DNA of 64,000 bases from Dermacentor variabilis (GCF_050947875.1 NC_134568.1:208856845-208920844); one strand, 5' to 3'; positions 24,243 through 36,821 are shown, counted from the stretch's first letter. Notes: generated by a model from the sequence alone, not told the origin. Made by a program: numbers and translations.

Positions 24243-26629
24243 TGTGTGATAACTTTATTTGGAATCAGGCGATTGGGAGGACCCGGCCTGGGGCCGCCTA
24301 GATGAAGACTGGGAGCTGCTGCTCCCGAGCGGCCTCCATGGCTCGCTGGACGGCCCAAAGGTGGTCTTGACGTTCTGAGCTGAGCAGCGCGGTCGACCAC
24401 CGCGCCAGTAGATTTTCCAGGGAGACTGCCATTTTATCTTGATATACTTCACATCCCCACAACATGTCTTGAAGGGTGGCTCTAACAGACTTGCATAGCT
24501 TGCACATATCGCTCTCGTATATATCGGGGTAGAAAGTTTTTTGTTGCCCGGGACTTATATAACGTTCTGTTTGTAACCGCATCCAAGTAACGGACTCAGC
24601 TCTGTTCAGTTTAGTGTGAGGCGGTGGTAATACTCGCCTCCGATTTTGTTAGAATTTGGTAATATCGCTAAATCTTGTTAATCTATATTTTTTATCTCCA
24701 GATCTCCTCCTCCGCATTCTCTTAGCCGATGGAAGTCACTCTTTGCTCAGCTCGGCGAGTAAGACCTCGAGCTTCGCGGTGCGCTCCTTCGTTGAGGTTG
24801 ATTGCGGGAATACCTGGAGTCGTATGCATTGGGAATCAGGGCAATACCCTGCCGTTCTTCTCTGCATTGGAGAATTTTGCTTCATTGACTCTGACGATGT
24901 CTTATGCCTCAGGAGAGATCCTGCCTTTTGCATAATTTCTAATGGTCGCTTGAGAATCGTTAATTATGTACTGAGCATTCATGGAGACCAATGATAGTGC
25001 AATGGCTACCTCCTCTACTGTCTCGGAATGTTTGGTATTAACTGATGCGCTTTTAAGGGGTTTTTAGGTGTGATCTACGATTACTGGTACGTAGCTATTT
25101 CTGTGTGGGTGTTCAGCCGCGACTACGAAGGTTGCTCTGTCGTCTGACCCAAAGCTTCGGATCATTTTCTCTCCTCTACTCTTGTGTCTGCCATCGTTGT
25201 AACCTGGATGCATGTTCTTGCGTATATTGAATAATAGGAGATTGTCATGAATTTCTGTTGTTATCCTCCTCTTTTCCCCGTACAGATTCTGGTAATTCAT
25301 TCCTAGTTTGCTTAGTATGTTGCGTCCCCTTTTGGTTTTCGTTAGTCGTTCTGCGTGAGATGCTTTTTGTGCTTCTTTGAGTTCGCCCAGTGTGTTGTGG
25401 AGTCCTTACTTTAACAAGAGATCCGCGTTCGTACTGATGCGAATCCTTAGTGCTAGTTTGTATGCCTTTTTTATCCGGTTGTTAATTTTAGTCTTTTCAG
25501 CTGGAAACCAATTGTGTAAGGCTGCTATGTATGTTATCTGATTGATTACGAATGTCTGTATCAACCGTTTCATACTTTCTTCCTTCATACCCTGGTGCTT
25601 GTTAGTAATTCGTTTGATTAATCTCATGGTGTTTGTTACCTTTGTGTCTAACTTATTCATGGTTTCCCCATTTGCGCCTTTTTCTCGATTACTAGACCAA
25701 GTACCGTGAGTTCGCTTACTATTGGGATTTTCCGCGCGTTTTTGGCGTGTAGCTTGATTTCCTCATGAGCCTTGTTTCTGTCGTATCCGTTGGGTGGCCT
25801 GCACATAAGTGTGCTGCGATACAATAGAAGTTCAGATTTACCCGCAGAGTATGTGAGTCCTGTTCCTATGAGGCGTTCCTCTACTGGGTTAATTGCAGTC
25901 TGGAGTCATTGTTCTATAGATCCGTCGCTGCCGTCAAAGGTCCAGATACTAACATCGTCCGTGTAGATTGAGTCATTGAGGGACTATATTTGATTTAATT
26001 TTTCGGGGAGTCCCATCAAAACGAGATTAAACAGCATCGGGGAGATGACGGCGCCTTGCGGCGTGCCGGCTCCTCTGAGTCGATCTCGGGCGACGTGAGC
26101 CCTCCGACGGAGATGAGTGCTTTCCTATCTGATAGAAAGCTCTTGATGTATTTATACTTCTGTTGCACTAGTCCTATTCGTTCGATGTTTTTCAATATGT
26201 TTGCATGCTCGGCATTATCGACAGCCTTTTTCAGATCAAAGTCAGGATGGCCCTTGTAGAACTCTTTTTATAATCGATTATCTGATGCTTAATTTCAAGC
26301 ATCGCATCTTGTGTTGAAATGTTTTTGCGAAATCCTATCATTGTATCTGGGTATATGTTATTATCCTCGAAGAATTTATCAACTCTGCTTAAAATTACAT
26401 GCTCCATTAGTTTTCCGATGGTGGATGCTAGGGACATTGATCTGAGGTTGTCGATCTCCAGCTTCTTACCTGGTTTTGGAATGCGCGTTGTCGTCGCTTT
26501 CTCCCATTCAACTGGCACTTCTCCCTTTACCCGACACTCTTTTATGTATTCTGTTAGTTTGGCGATCGATTCGTCTTCGAAGTTCCTGACAGACTTGTTG
26601 GTTGTACCATCCGGGCCTGGGGCAGATTA
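24243..26629 (-). mobile_element. LINE A copy in U4
   Basis: Truncated LINE without insertion. RT start 26518-26231, the motif C region reads YTDDVSIW near 25950 in a stop-interrupted frame, thumb 25660-25406, RNase H side 25300-25064, tail 24582-24298 with CKLCKSVRATLQDMLWGC. AATAAA at 24259-24254. Confidence 0.85.
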
Positions 26630-28206
26630 GACGAAAACATAAACACACGGGGTGGAATCGGCGTGGCATACCGCCAACTTAATTTATGACTTGATTAGGA
26701 AACAAAGATGCCTGTGATCAATACCGTTGTGATGCTATTATAAAACCACGAAGGTGAATGCGCGAGTTCTCGTAACTAAATTGCCAGGCGTCAGTAAATC
26801 CTTCATTCACCTCAATGAATTACTGCAAGTAACAGTTTGGGCCCCGACTTCTGGATGCGTCCATCGAATGTGGTGACGCTATCTACAAAGAGCGGAAGCC
26901 TCGGTAATTGTTGAAACTGTTGAGGGAACTCCAACTCCACATGAATTCCTCGAAATCACTTCAGAATGCTAAGAGGCACTGTCACTGGTTAGAAGGCGCA
27001 TTTTGAGAAACGCGACGCCGCATACCGAAATATACGGGTGATCATTTTAAAATTTTAGGAATTTTTAAAACATGTCAAATGTAATTCAAACATAATTGTA
27101 GTCCTTCATCTGGATTATTCAAAAGGCGTACATTACTGGGAATAAAAAACGAAGCATGCACATATCCTACTAATTAAGAAAAAATAATCAGTTAACTTCT
27201 TAATCAATTTGTTTATTGTACATAATGCAGTCTACGAATTGCAGCCGTTGAGATTGCAAGGCGCATCAACTTTAAATGATATTCCAGAGCGACGCCAGTG
27301 TGGAAAGAGGCGCCCTCAACTTTGCCTTAAAAGTGTACTGTTGGTCCACTTCTATTTAAGAAACTTATCTTTTATGCGCAAAATCTCGGAATTAACTGAA
27401 CGCTCATGTTTGTTGTCTCACACTTTGCGACATGATATCTCAAAACTGGTGTCCCGGAAACTTATTTCCAATCAACGCGTCTTCCAATGCCACCGGCTAC
27501 AATTTGCAAATTGCAATATGTGTGGTAAAGTAAAAATAAGAAATAATTTGTGATTTCTTTGTTAATAATTAATTTGAAGATGTGTTTCTATTTCCTGTAC
27601 TAGTTATGTCCGCCCCTTCATGAAATCCAACTCAAGAAGAAGAATTGTGCTACTTGCCACAGGCGATCTTTAAAAATTCCATGAAACTAGATATAGGTAG
27701 ACATATACGCTATTTATGGAAAACACTGAATTGTAGCTGTTGCCATACTATACACATATACACGCAATACCACTAGATTTCGAAGTTTTTATTGCGCTTT
27801 TCGTCTTGCACATGTACAGCAGATTTATCTTCATACAAACCAACCCTAAAATTCAGAACGCAAACGCACGCATATAAAAAAACAATGCTTCGACCCAAGC
27901 GCCATTTGCAGAGTGCAGGAGAGGGTTTTTGCAAGCAAGCGCAGCTTACGCCGCGAGCCATCATTTGCTTCTCGCAATCGCCGCATTCAAAATAGATTCG
28001 CGTGTGTTGCGAAGAAAGCGGTCTAGAAGCAACTTTCAGCGACATCCACAAGGAGGGTGGTCGGCGCTTTGATTAAAGCATGACTAAGGCGAGAACAAAC
28101 ACTCTCAATAAAAATATGTTTTAATTACAAGAAAGCAATGTTGATTTCGCGCAAACAAAACGTGTTTCCTAATCAGTTCCCTTGGGACAGGTGCTCAATT
28201 TATCAG

Positions 28207-29103
28207 TTATAAAATGTATCTATTCTTCAGTGCCTCCTGGATAAAAGGCGTTTGCCTTGTGTGAGTAGCAATGCTGTGCACTCTTGTGGCGTTCGCAAAG
28301 GCACGCTCGCAAACTTCGTCTACTACAATATGCCGCCTCCCACGTTGCCGTGTTTTTGGCCCTCCATGTGTTCTGTGAATTGCGGTTGTGCCAGTCTACC
28401 GATTGATAAGTGCAATACTTGAGATGGTGTTTGCGAGGTTGCTTTCATTGCTCTTCACGTGTTGCGTTAGGGCAAACGAGGTGTGGAGGCTGAACAAGTG
28501 TCCACTTTCGCATCCTTCGTGTGGCAGCGCTGGTAGACGGGCTAAGCGGCCCTTGCGGGGATGCGGCCAAACCCAAGCACCGAATGCCTTCGTCGATTTT
28601 CGTCGATATGGAAAGAAGCGGCGCTTTGTAGAAAGACGCGATAGGATGCGACATCCGTAGGCTCGGTTTTTCGATGCATCGATTTTTCTGTTCAGCAGGT
28701 GATCTCCACTCAACCGTTCATCACAATGAGTATGCAGTAACCATGCACTACCCAGTGGAAAGCCAAATCGCGTCGACTTCCCGGACATATTAATTATACT
28801 GCGTTAATCGCAGGCCTATATCGTGCCATTGAGAACAAAAAGCGAGGCCACATTTTCCTACCTTTTTTTTGCGTTCCTCTTGACGCGCAGTGCCACATTG
28901 TTAACGAGCAATTATTCTGCGAACAACACACACCCTCTCTTGTCACTTCGCATTTGTGGGCTCTGACGCTTAACAAGCACAAGCTTTCTTCTTGGATTCC
29001 AAGTACATTCATTTGTTCTGATAGCGTGTCGTGCAATATAAAATACCCATTTGATGTCGCATGGAACGATGCGAAATATTATATGTACCGCACAACGACC
29101 CAC
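28207..29103 (-). pseudogene. C2H2 zinc-finger-like gene relic, unit U5
   Basis: Finger-like frame at 28788-28396 (YGCRILSRLSTKRRF, HTSFALTQHVKSNE) and the upstream block at 29036-28794 with SVRAHKCEVTREG. The terminal VDEVCERAF part has the extra base of U4. Otherwise as U1. Confidence 0.4.
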
Positions 29104-29171
29104 GAGAATAATAAAACTACGAAGGCTTATGCGGAAAAGGAATACAAGTTAGTAGAAGGTGGAAGAATACA

Positions 29172-29822
29172 TTTATTATCTTAATCATCAGAAAGTAGAA
29201 ATTTTAGAATTTCTTAAGTGTAACGATCTAATAAACGACAAAATACACACAAAACACGTAATCTCGCAGCACGCGAAGCGTAGCGACCCACATCTCGGTG
29301 TGTCGCGCCCACGTGTCTGCATTCAATCTCTGCTCATGTGGCCTTCCTCGCCACACCTAAGGCATCATCGTCGTCCTCCACAGTGAGCAGTTGGACAGTC
29401 TCGGCTCACGTGGCCACCTTGGTTGCACTCGTCTGTTCGGCCGGTAGTGCTTCTCGCTGATCTGTCACGCTCCCTATGGTCGACGTCCCCGTAGATGGTA
29501 GGGAGCTCCCCCTCATGTGGGTTTGCCTCACGCAAGCAGACCGCTCCTGCCTCCAAGGCGCCTCCTTTGGGAAGCTCCTGGCGCCAGGTAAATCCCACGG
29601 TGCCCCAACCTGTGCCTTTATAGTCGCCGTTGTCAGAGCAGAAATCCGCACAGCAGCCTAGCAAGAGACACCAGAAATTGTGACGGTAATGGAGGCCCAT
29701 CCGTTGCCTGTCTGCTTACCACAGGGCGACCGGGCGGTTGCTGCTTCTAATCCAACGTTGACTCCGCGCCCGCAACTTAATCCCGAGAAACCGGCCTTGA
29801 AATCGATCCGAATGTCAGCCAT
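29172..29822 (-). pseudogene. CCHC zinc-knuckle gene relic, unit U5
   Basis: The exon 29822-29720 keeps ATG and GTAAGC. The frame 29700-29365 has CNQGGHVSRDC and stops after GGRR. AATAAA at 29177-29172. The UTR donor is lost by GT to GA (GAGGAAAGTC). Confidence 0.42.
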
Positions 29823-30390
29823 GACCAAGTGTTCTTCCCATCAAAGCCTTCTTTTTCTTCTTTCCCTACTTGCAAGCACCACGTGCTTCTATAACTGCTC
29901 TAGTTTCTCATGCAGGTATTACGAAATTAACGCCTCGAGTTGTGGAATTTTGTGAGCTTTTGTTAGCCATTTTCGGTGTTGGAAATTTCTCACACTGATG
30001 GTGAACGCTATTCTGTTCATATGTGTTGTCTAGAAGAAATATATCTACTTAGATTTCTGGCACTTAGCTTGCGAGCTTGCTTTCAGAATGCAACAGAAGT
30101 AGTGAAATACTCCTGAAAGCCGAAGGTTCATGTTACCGCGTATAATTTACGAGGTAATTCTTGAATAGGCAACCGTTCCATAGCGGAAAGGTACATTGCG
30201 CATCAAATTATTGACTTTCCTCAGCAACGAGGACGAAAAAGAAACTTGAAACGAGCGGGAGCTGCAAATGTGTTATCAATAGAAATAAAAAGCTGCGCGT
30301 GCAGGAGAAAAGCAAAGCGCAATACGCAAATATCTCAGCGCGACACGCGCTTGGCGAACGCCAACCAAAGTCGGTGCACTTCCTCAAATG

Positions 30391-30708
30391 TCTGTGATAA
30401 CTTTATTTGGAATCCGGCGATTGGGAGGACCGGGCCTGGGGCCGCCTAAATTGCCACTGGTAGATGCTGCTCCCGTGCGGCCTCCATGGCTCACTGGACG
30501 GCCCAAAGTTGGTCTTGGAGTTCTGAGCTGAGTAGCGCGGTCGACCACCGCCCGTAGATTTTCCGGGGAGACTGTCATTTTATCTTGATATATTTCACAT
30601 CCCCACAACATGTCTTGAAGGGTGGCTCTAACAGACTTGCATAGCTTGCACATATCGCTCTCGTATATATCGGGGTAGAGAATCTTTAGTTGCGTGCGAC
30701 TCGTATAG
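30391..30708 (-). mobile_element. LINE A 3' end in U5
   Basis: The tail of LINE A with the knuckle CKLCKSVRATLQDMLWGC and AATAAA at 30407-30402. Similarity to the other copies ends at about 30708, where the (AG)n tail of LINE B begins. Confidence 0.8.
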
Positions 30709-33535
30709 AGAGAGAGAGAGAGAGAAACTTTATTGCAATTGTATAGATTTGAAGGAGGGGTGGTCGGAGCCTCTCAATCCAGGGCCCCACTGGCCTCTGC
30801 CGCCTGCCTGACCTGGCTAATTATGGACTTTTTTCCTGCCAGGTCGGAGCGGGTGAGCTGTGCCTCCCACTGCTCCATTGTCCTAATGGTATTTGGGCTA
30901 TGAGGGTGCTTAGTGCACTCCCAGGTTATGTGTATTAGGGTATACGTATGCCACCGCACCAAGGACAGTTGGTCCTATAACGAGTGGGATACATTGGCAT
31001 TTAGCAATTTTAAATGGGGGAACACCCCAGTCTGTATTTTACGCCAATCGGCGGCCTCTTCCCCATTAAGTTGTGGGTGAGGCAGCGGGTATTTTCTGCG
31101 GACTCCACGCTGATGAGCAAGGATGTCTTTGGCATTTAAATTGGTGGAATTTTTGAGGGATAGTGCGGGTGGTTGGGGTTAGAAGAGGACGCCGTCGCTC
31201 GGTTAGTGAACCCTCGAGCTAACGCGTTAGCCTTTTCGTTCCCATTTACCCCCGCGTGGCCCGGGCACCAGAGTAGGCGATGATGGTGGTTGAAGGATTT
31301 GGGGATAATCGCGAGGCTAGCCGCAGTCATGTGCCCCATGAGAAACATGCGACATGTCTCCTGGGAGTCCGTGACCACAACCGAGTCCTATATGCGAACG
31401 CTCCGCGTGAGCGAGTGCGGTCGCCACTGCTAATATTTCAGCCGAGGTGGGGGATCCCGCCGTGGCCGACGCGGTAATTTGCTGTTGGCTGATAGCGTTC
31501 ACGACTGCCAGGGCGTACCTCCTTTGGTAGCGCTGCCCGGTCGCCTCTGCGTACAGAGCTGTGTCCGTGTAGTACGTGTTGTACCTATGGTTATTAGAGT
31601 ACGCTGATTGAATGTGTTGTGCGCTTGCTTTGCGCCTTTCTTTGTTGTACTCCGGGTGCATATTCTTTGGAATTGGGGCTACAGTAATTTTGGATCTCAT
31701 CGAAGGAGGCAGACGTACGGCCTGCTCTGTGAGATAAATGGGGTATGCTGGGATATTGAGTCTAGCCAATATTGCCCTACCAGTTTTTATGAAGCTGAGG
31801 CGCTCCCTCTGTCGCACCAGGGTGGCTTGCCTCAGTTCGTCGAAAGTATTGTGCACTCCCAAAGCTAACATGCGCTCCGTTGAAGTACATTTAGGCAGGC
31901 CCAGAGTAGCTTTGAAAGCGGTTCGGATTATTGTGTTAGCCTGCTTTTCCTCCTCCCTGTTCAGTATTTGGTACGGTAAGCCATACGTTATTCGACTAAC
32001 CACTAAAGCCTGTACGAGCCTTAGGGTATCATCTTCTCGCATTCCTGCTTTTCGATACGTCACGCGACGTATCATTTGGGCTATGTTGTTGGCTGTGGAT
32101 TTGAGGGTCTTGAGTGTCTGTACTGCTCTCCCGTCGCTCTGAAGCCACAAACCCAGGACACGCATCGTGGGTACCTCTCGGACTGATTGGCCCTCAACCA
32201 CAATATTAATCGATCCTCTGGATTTGTAGCCTTTCGCGTGTATCCGGATAACCTCAGATTTTTCGGGTGCGCACTTCAAGCCACTCCATCTAGAAAACTT
32301 CTCCACCGCTAATACTGCGCTTTGGAGCGTATATTCCTTATCCCCTAGTGAACCTCTGCTCGTCCACAGCGTGATCTCGTCCGCGTAGAGCGTGTAACCT
32401 ATGTCGGGTATCCGATCCAGATCGTGCGCGAGGCGACACATCGCCATGTTGAAGAGAAGAGGAGATAACATAGCTCCTTGAGGTGTTCCTTTGTCAGGCA
32501 TTTTAGATAAATCCGAAGTGATTTGGCCAATACTGATGCTCGCCTCACGGTTGGAAAAAACGCTCTTAAGTAATGGTATGTGCGCTCACCACAACCCGCC
32601 AGTTCAAATTCCTCCAATATTGCGGCGTGAGAGACGTTGTAGAAGGCTCCTTTGAGGTCTAGTGCTAGGTCTAGTCTCTCGTCGCCGTATGGTATATTAG
32701 TTAGAATTTCGTCTCTAAGTAGGAGGAACGCGTCCTGGCAAGATAAACCCGTGCGAAATCCTATCATGGAGTCCGGGAACCAGCTCCGCTCTTCCAGGTA
32801 TCGCTGCAATCTGCTATGGATAACCCTTTCATAGAGCTTACCTAGGCAGGACGTGAGCGACACCAGCCGTAGTGTATCAATCGAGGGATTCTTTTTTGGT
32901 TTGGGGATCATGATTATTTTAGCCAATTTCCACTCTTGGGGCAAGTCTCCCTTGGCCCAGCACTCGCTATTAAAAATCTTTGTGATTTTCGCTAGGGCTA
33001 CCAAATCCATGTTTCGAATCATTGCACTTGTGATCGAGTCTGGGCCCGCTGCCGAGTTTTTAACTGCGGATTGTGCCGCCTCATACACTTCCGCGTATGT
33101 TATATCTTCGTCTAATTCAGGGTTCGCCTCTCCCGCGTATTGTCTCCTCGCGTACGACGATACCGTGGCAGGTGGGAGTGCTATGTACTTTTTCTGAAGC
33201 GCATGGACGAGATCTTGGTCTGTACCCTCGAAGTTGTCTGCTATAATTTGGAGCTTCTTGTTATTCTCAGTACGCATGCTCATCGGGTCTAGCATGCTTC
33301 GTAGTATTCGCCACGTACTGGTCGTTCCGAGAGTTCCTGACAGGGTTCCACAGAACGTCGCCCACTCGTTTTTAGCGAGCTCGTTGGCGTGGCCTTGGGC
33401 TTGCTCTGCCAAGAGAGCGACGCGTTGTCTCAGGTGTTTGTTTAGACGTTGCCTTTTCCACCTCTTGGCCAGTTTCCGCCTCTCTTCTCATAAGCTGACC
33501 AGGTGAGAGTCTATCACTGGCACCTCCGCTGTACG
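30709..33535 (-). mobile_element. LINE B, 5'-truncated RNase H-bearing LINE inserted in U5
   Basis: A second, distantly related non-LTR retrotransposon in the same orientation as LINE A. The 3' end has AATAAAGTTTC followed by a (CT)n microsatellite tail (AG on the plus strand, about 30716-30725). The 5' end falls inside the region before the RT domain and abuts the LINE A RT sequence at about 33535. No target-site duplication is visible. About 1.5 kb of the host LINE A is missing at the site, so this is an insertion with target deletion or a later rearrangement. Confidence 0.8.
30774..33412 (-). pseudogene. LINE B ORF2: RT, RNase H and C-terminal tail, frameshifted
   Basis: Three or more frames in series. 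33412-32399: N-terminal flank, NSAAGPDSITSAMI, IPKPKKNPSIDTLR, motif A LALDLKGAFYNV. 32501-31317: KGTPQGAMLSPLLFN (motif B), motif C as LYADEITLW, thumb, then the start of RNase H. 31378-31136: RNase H core with VTDSQ and LWCPGHAGVNGNEKAN. 30962-30774: the tail with LIHITWECTKHPHSP. The second catalytic Asp of YADD is replaced by Glu (YADE), which would impair polymerase activity even without the frameshifts. NIPK/MHPEYN motifs are shared with LINE A, so the two belong to one wider family. Confidence 0.8.
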
Positions 33536-34121
33536 CATCGGGGAGATGACAGGGCCTTGCGACATGCCAGCCCCACCTATGTCGATCTCGGGTGATGTGA
33601 GCCCTCCGACGGAGATAACTGCTTTCATATCTGATAGGAAGCTCTTGATGTACTTATACATCTGTTGCACTAGGCCTATTCGTTCGATGTTTTTCAATAT
33701 GTTTGCATGCTTGGCATTATCGACAGCCTTCTTAAAATCAAGGTCACGGTGGCCCTTGTAGAGCGCGTTTTATAATCGATTATCTGATGCTTAAGTTGAA
33801 GCATCGCATCTTGTGTAGAAAGGTTTTTGCGAAATCCTATCATTGTATCTGGGTATATGTTATTATCCTCTAAGAAGTTATCTACTCTGCTTAAAATTAC
33901 GTGCTCCATTAATTTTCCGACGCAGGATGCTAGGGAGATCGGTCTGAGGTTGTCGATCTCAAGCTTCTTACAAGGTTTTGGAATGAGCGTTATCATCGCT
34001 TTCTTCCATTGAACTGGCACTTCTCCCTTTACCCAACACTCGTTTATGTATTCTGTTAATTTGGCGATCGATTCATCATGGAAGTTCCTGACAGACTTGT
34101 TGGTTATGCCATCCAGGCCTG
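33536..34121 (-). mobile_element. LINE A 5' part in U5
   Basis: RT start (34020-33694) and the block leading to motif B (33697-33536, GGAGMSQGPVIS). Ends at the common 5' truncation point. It lies on the other side of LINE B from the tail at 30391-30708. Confidence 0.8.
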
Positions 34122-34922
34122 GGGTAAATTAGACGAAAACATAGATGCACGGGGTGGAATCGGCGTTGCTTACCGCCCACTTAATTTATGACTTCATTAG
34201 GAAACAAAGATGCCTGTGTTCAATACCGTTGTGATGCTGTTATAAAACCACGACTGTGAATGCGCGAGGTCTCGTAACGAGATGGCCAGGCTTCAGTGAA
34301 TCCTCATTCACCTCAATGAATTACTGCGAGTAACAGTTTAAGCCTCGACTTCTGGATGCGTCCATCGAATATGATGTGCTATTTACAGAGAGGAAGCCTC
34401 GGGAAATATAAGAAGCGTTCAGGTAACTCCAACTCCATATGAATTCCTAGAAATCACTTCAGAATGCTAAGAGGCACTGTCACTGGTTAGAATGCGAATT
34501 TACGGAAACGCGACGCCACCTACCGAAATATACGGGGTGGTAATTTTCATATTTTACGGAATTTTTTTAATTGACTTTTGCAGAAACAAATACAATTGAA
34601 ATTTAATTCAGGCATAATTGTAGTCGTTCAGCTGGATTATTCAGAGAGGCGGACATTGCTTGCAAAAGAAATCGAAGCATATATACAACTAATAAACGAA
34701 AACTGATCAATTAACTTCTTATTTAATTTCCTTATTGGACATAGTGGAATCTACAAATTGTAGCCGGTGAGCTTGCAAGGCGTCAACCTGAAATGAAATT
34801 CCAGAGTGACACCTGTGGTGAAATAGGCGCCCTAAACTTCGCCTTAAATGTGCCCGGTTGGTCCACTTCTTTTTAACAAACTGCCCTTTTATGCGCAAAA
34901 TCTCGGAAGTTATCCGAACGCT

Positions 34923-35341
34923 ACAGATGCACTTATCCACCACCCCACCCACAACTCAGTAGATCGCTAGCTGTCCAGCGGCGACAACTACAAACCAAAT
35001 CATACAAGAGTGCGATACTAATGCACGCTATTTATCCAGACATATACACAACAGATAGAGGCAAAGTGTGTGGCACCCGGGCCACGCTACAACACATGGT
35101 ATGGGAATGCCAGGGACTAATACAGCACAATGAGAGCGAATCCTCCATCGACAGCCTCCGCGCGCGATGGCAGTCCGCACTGCTCAGCTCGAACTTGGAC
35201 GACCAACTCTGGGCAATCCAGCGGGCCAAGGAAGCCGCCGAGAGGCAAGAACACTTCGCCATAACCTCAGCCGGTGCCTTAGCCCACTAAGTCGCCGCAC
35301 GCGAATCGTTCTGATTCGAAATAAAGTTTTCTCACTCACTC
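34923..35341 (+). mobile_element. LINE 3' fragment inserted in U6, plus strand
   Basis: A 5'-truncated piece of an RNase H-type LINE, opposite in orientation to LINE A. The frame reads RSLAVQRRQLQTKSYK, then YPDIYTTDRGK, RATLQHMVWECQ and DDQLWAIQRAKEAAE, and stops at TAA 35288-35290. AATAAA at 35320-35325 is followed by a CTCACT repeat tail. The protein tail is clearly homologous to that of LINE A. U1 to U5 have uninterrupted sequence here (AACGCTCATGTTTG). Confidence 0.82.
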
Positions 35342-36144
35342 AATCATATATGTTGTTTCACACTTTGGGACATAATATCTCGGAACTGGTGCCCTGAAAA
35401 TTTATTTCGAATCGGTGGGTCTTGCAATCCCACCGGCTAACATTCTCAAATTGTAATATGTGGGGTAAAGTAAAAATAAGAAAATAATTAGCGCTATTTT
35501 TGTATATAATTTAATATGTGTTTCGATTTCCCGTACTAGTTATGTCAGCCTCTTCGAGTAATCCAACTCAAGGAGAAGAATTGTGCTACTTGCCAGTGGC
35601 GATTTTTAAAAATTCCGTGAAACTAGATAAAGGTAGACATTTACGCTATTTACGGAAAACACTGAATTGTAGCTGTTGCCATACTATACACACATACACG
35701 CAATACCGCTCGATTTCGAAGTTTTTATTGCGCATTTCATCTTGCACATGTGCAGCAGATTTATCTTCATACAAACCAACCCTAAAATTCAGAACGCAAA
35801 CGCACGCATATAAAAAGTCAATGCTGCGACCAAAGCGCCATTTGCAGAGTGCAGGAGAGGGTTTTTGCAAGCAAGCGCAGCTTACGCCGCGAGCCATCAT
35901 TTGCTTCTCGCAATCGCCGCATTCAAAATAGATTCACGTGGGTTGCGAAGAAAGCGGTCTAGAACCAACTTTCAGCGACATCCACAAGGAGGGTGGTCGG
36001 CGCTTTGATTAAAGCATGACTAAGGGGAGAACAAACAGTGTCAATAAAAAGATTTCCTTTAATTAAAAGAATGCAATGTTGATTTCACGCAAACAAAATG
36101 TCTTTCGTAATCAGTTCTCTTAGGTCAGGTGCTCAATTTATCAT

Positions 36145-36640
36145 TTATAAAATGTAGCTATTCCTTAGTGCGTCCTGGATAAAAGGCGTTTGCGTTGTAT
36201 GAGTTGCAATGCTGGGCACTCTTGTGGCGTTCGCAAAGGCACGCTCGCAAACTTCGTCTACTAGAACATGCCGCCTCCCATGTTGCAGTGTTTTGGCCCT
36301 CCATGTGTTCTGTGAATTGCGGTTGTGCCAATTTGCCGATTGATAAGTGCAATATTTGAGGTGGTGTTTGCGAGGTTGCTTTCATTGCTCTTCACGTGTT
36401 GCGTTAAGGATAACGAGGTGTGAAGGCTGAACAAGTGTCCACTTTCGCATCCTTCGTGCGGCAGCGCTGGTCGACGGGCTGAGCGGCCCTTGCGGCGATG
36501 CGGGCAAACCCAAGCACTGAATTCTTTCTTCCATACGGAAAGACGCGGTGCTTTGTAGAAAGACGCGATAGGATGCGACAACCTTAGGGTCTTTGTTTCG
36601 ATGCATCGATTTTCCTGTTGAACAGGTGATCTCCACTCAA
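36145..36640 (-). pseudogene. C2H2 zinc-finger-like relic in U6, main part
   Basis: The most informative copy. A 79-codon stretch without a start codon (36381-36145) is open in one frame: HHLKYCTYQSANWHNRN, TWRAKTLQHGRRHVLVDE, then VCERAFANATRV and ATHTTQTPFIQDAL, stop TAA. C..F...L..H spacing and the THT-QTPF end resemble C2H2 fingers with linkers. Compared with U1 the differences are mostly conservative (E/D, K/R, T/A), as expected if this frame was under selection. Upstream, at 36581-36261, lies the HEGCESGHLFSLHTSLSLTQHV part in another frame. Confidence 0.5.
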
Positions 36641-36821
36641 CCGTTCATCACAATGAGTATGCAGTTACCATGCACTGCTTAGTGGAAAGCCTAATCGTGT
36701 CGTGGTTGTCGGACCTGTTAAATATTTTGTAATTATTGTAGGGTCTAAATCGCGTCGTTGACAACAAAAAGTGACCTCACATTTTTCAACTTTTTTTTTT
36801 TTGGTGTTGCTCATGACGCCC

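Larger units (their letters stand above)
20465..26629. repeat. Tandem composite unit U4
   Basis: Fourth copy, 6.17 kb, without the 802 bp insertion (empty site near 24660). The start of the spacer, to about 20880, is almost identical to U1. The part after about 20890 is shared most closely with U5. The interval 20465-22040 contains no recognised gene. Confidence 0.85.
26630..34121. repeat. Tandem composite unit U5, interrupted by LINE B
   Basis: Fifth copy, 7.49 kb. The spacer is U4-like except for a patch at about 26705-26995 that is identical in type to U1/U2/U3 (GATGCCTGTGATCAATACC and following). In the LINE A part, about 1.5 kb corresponding to U4 24545-26036 is missing and LINE B (30709-33535) stands in its place. 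The interval 26630-28206 contains no recognised gene. Confidence 0.83.
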
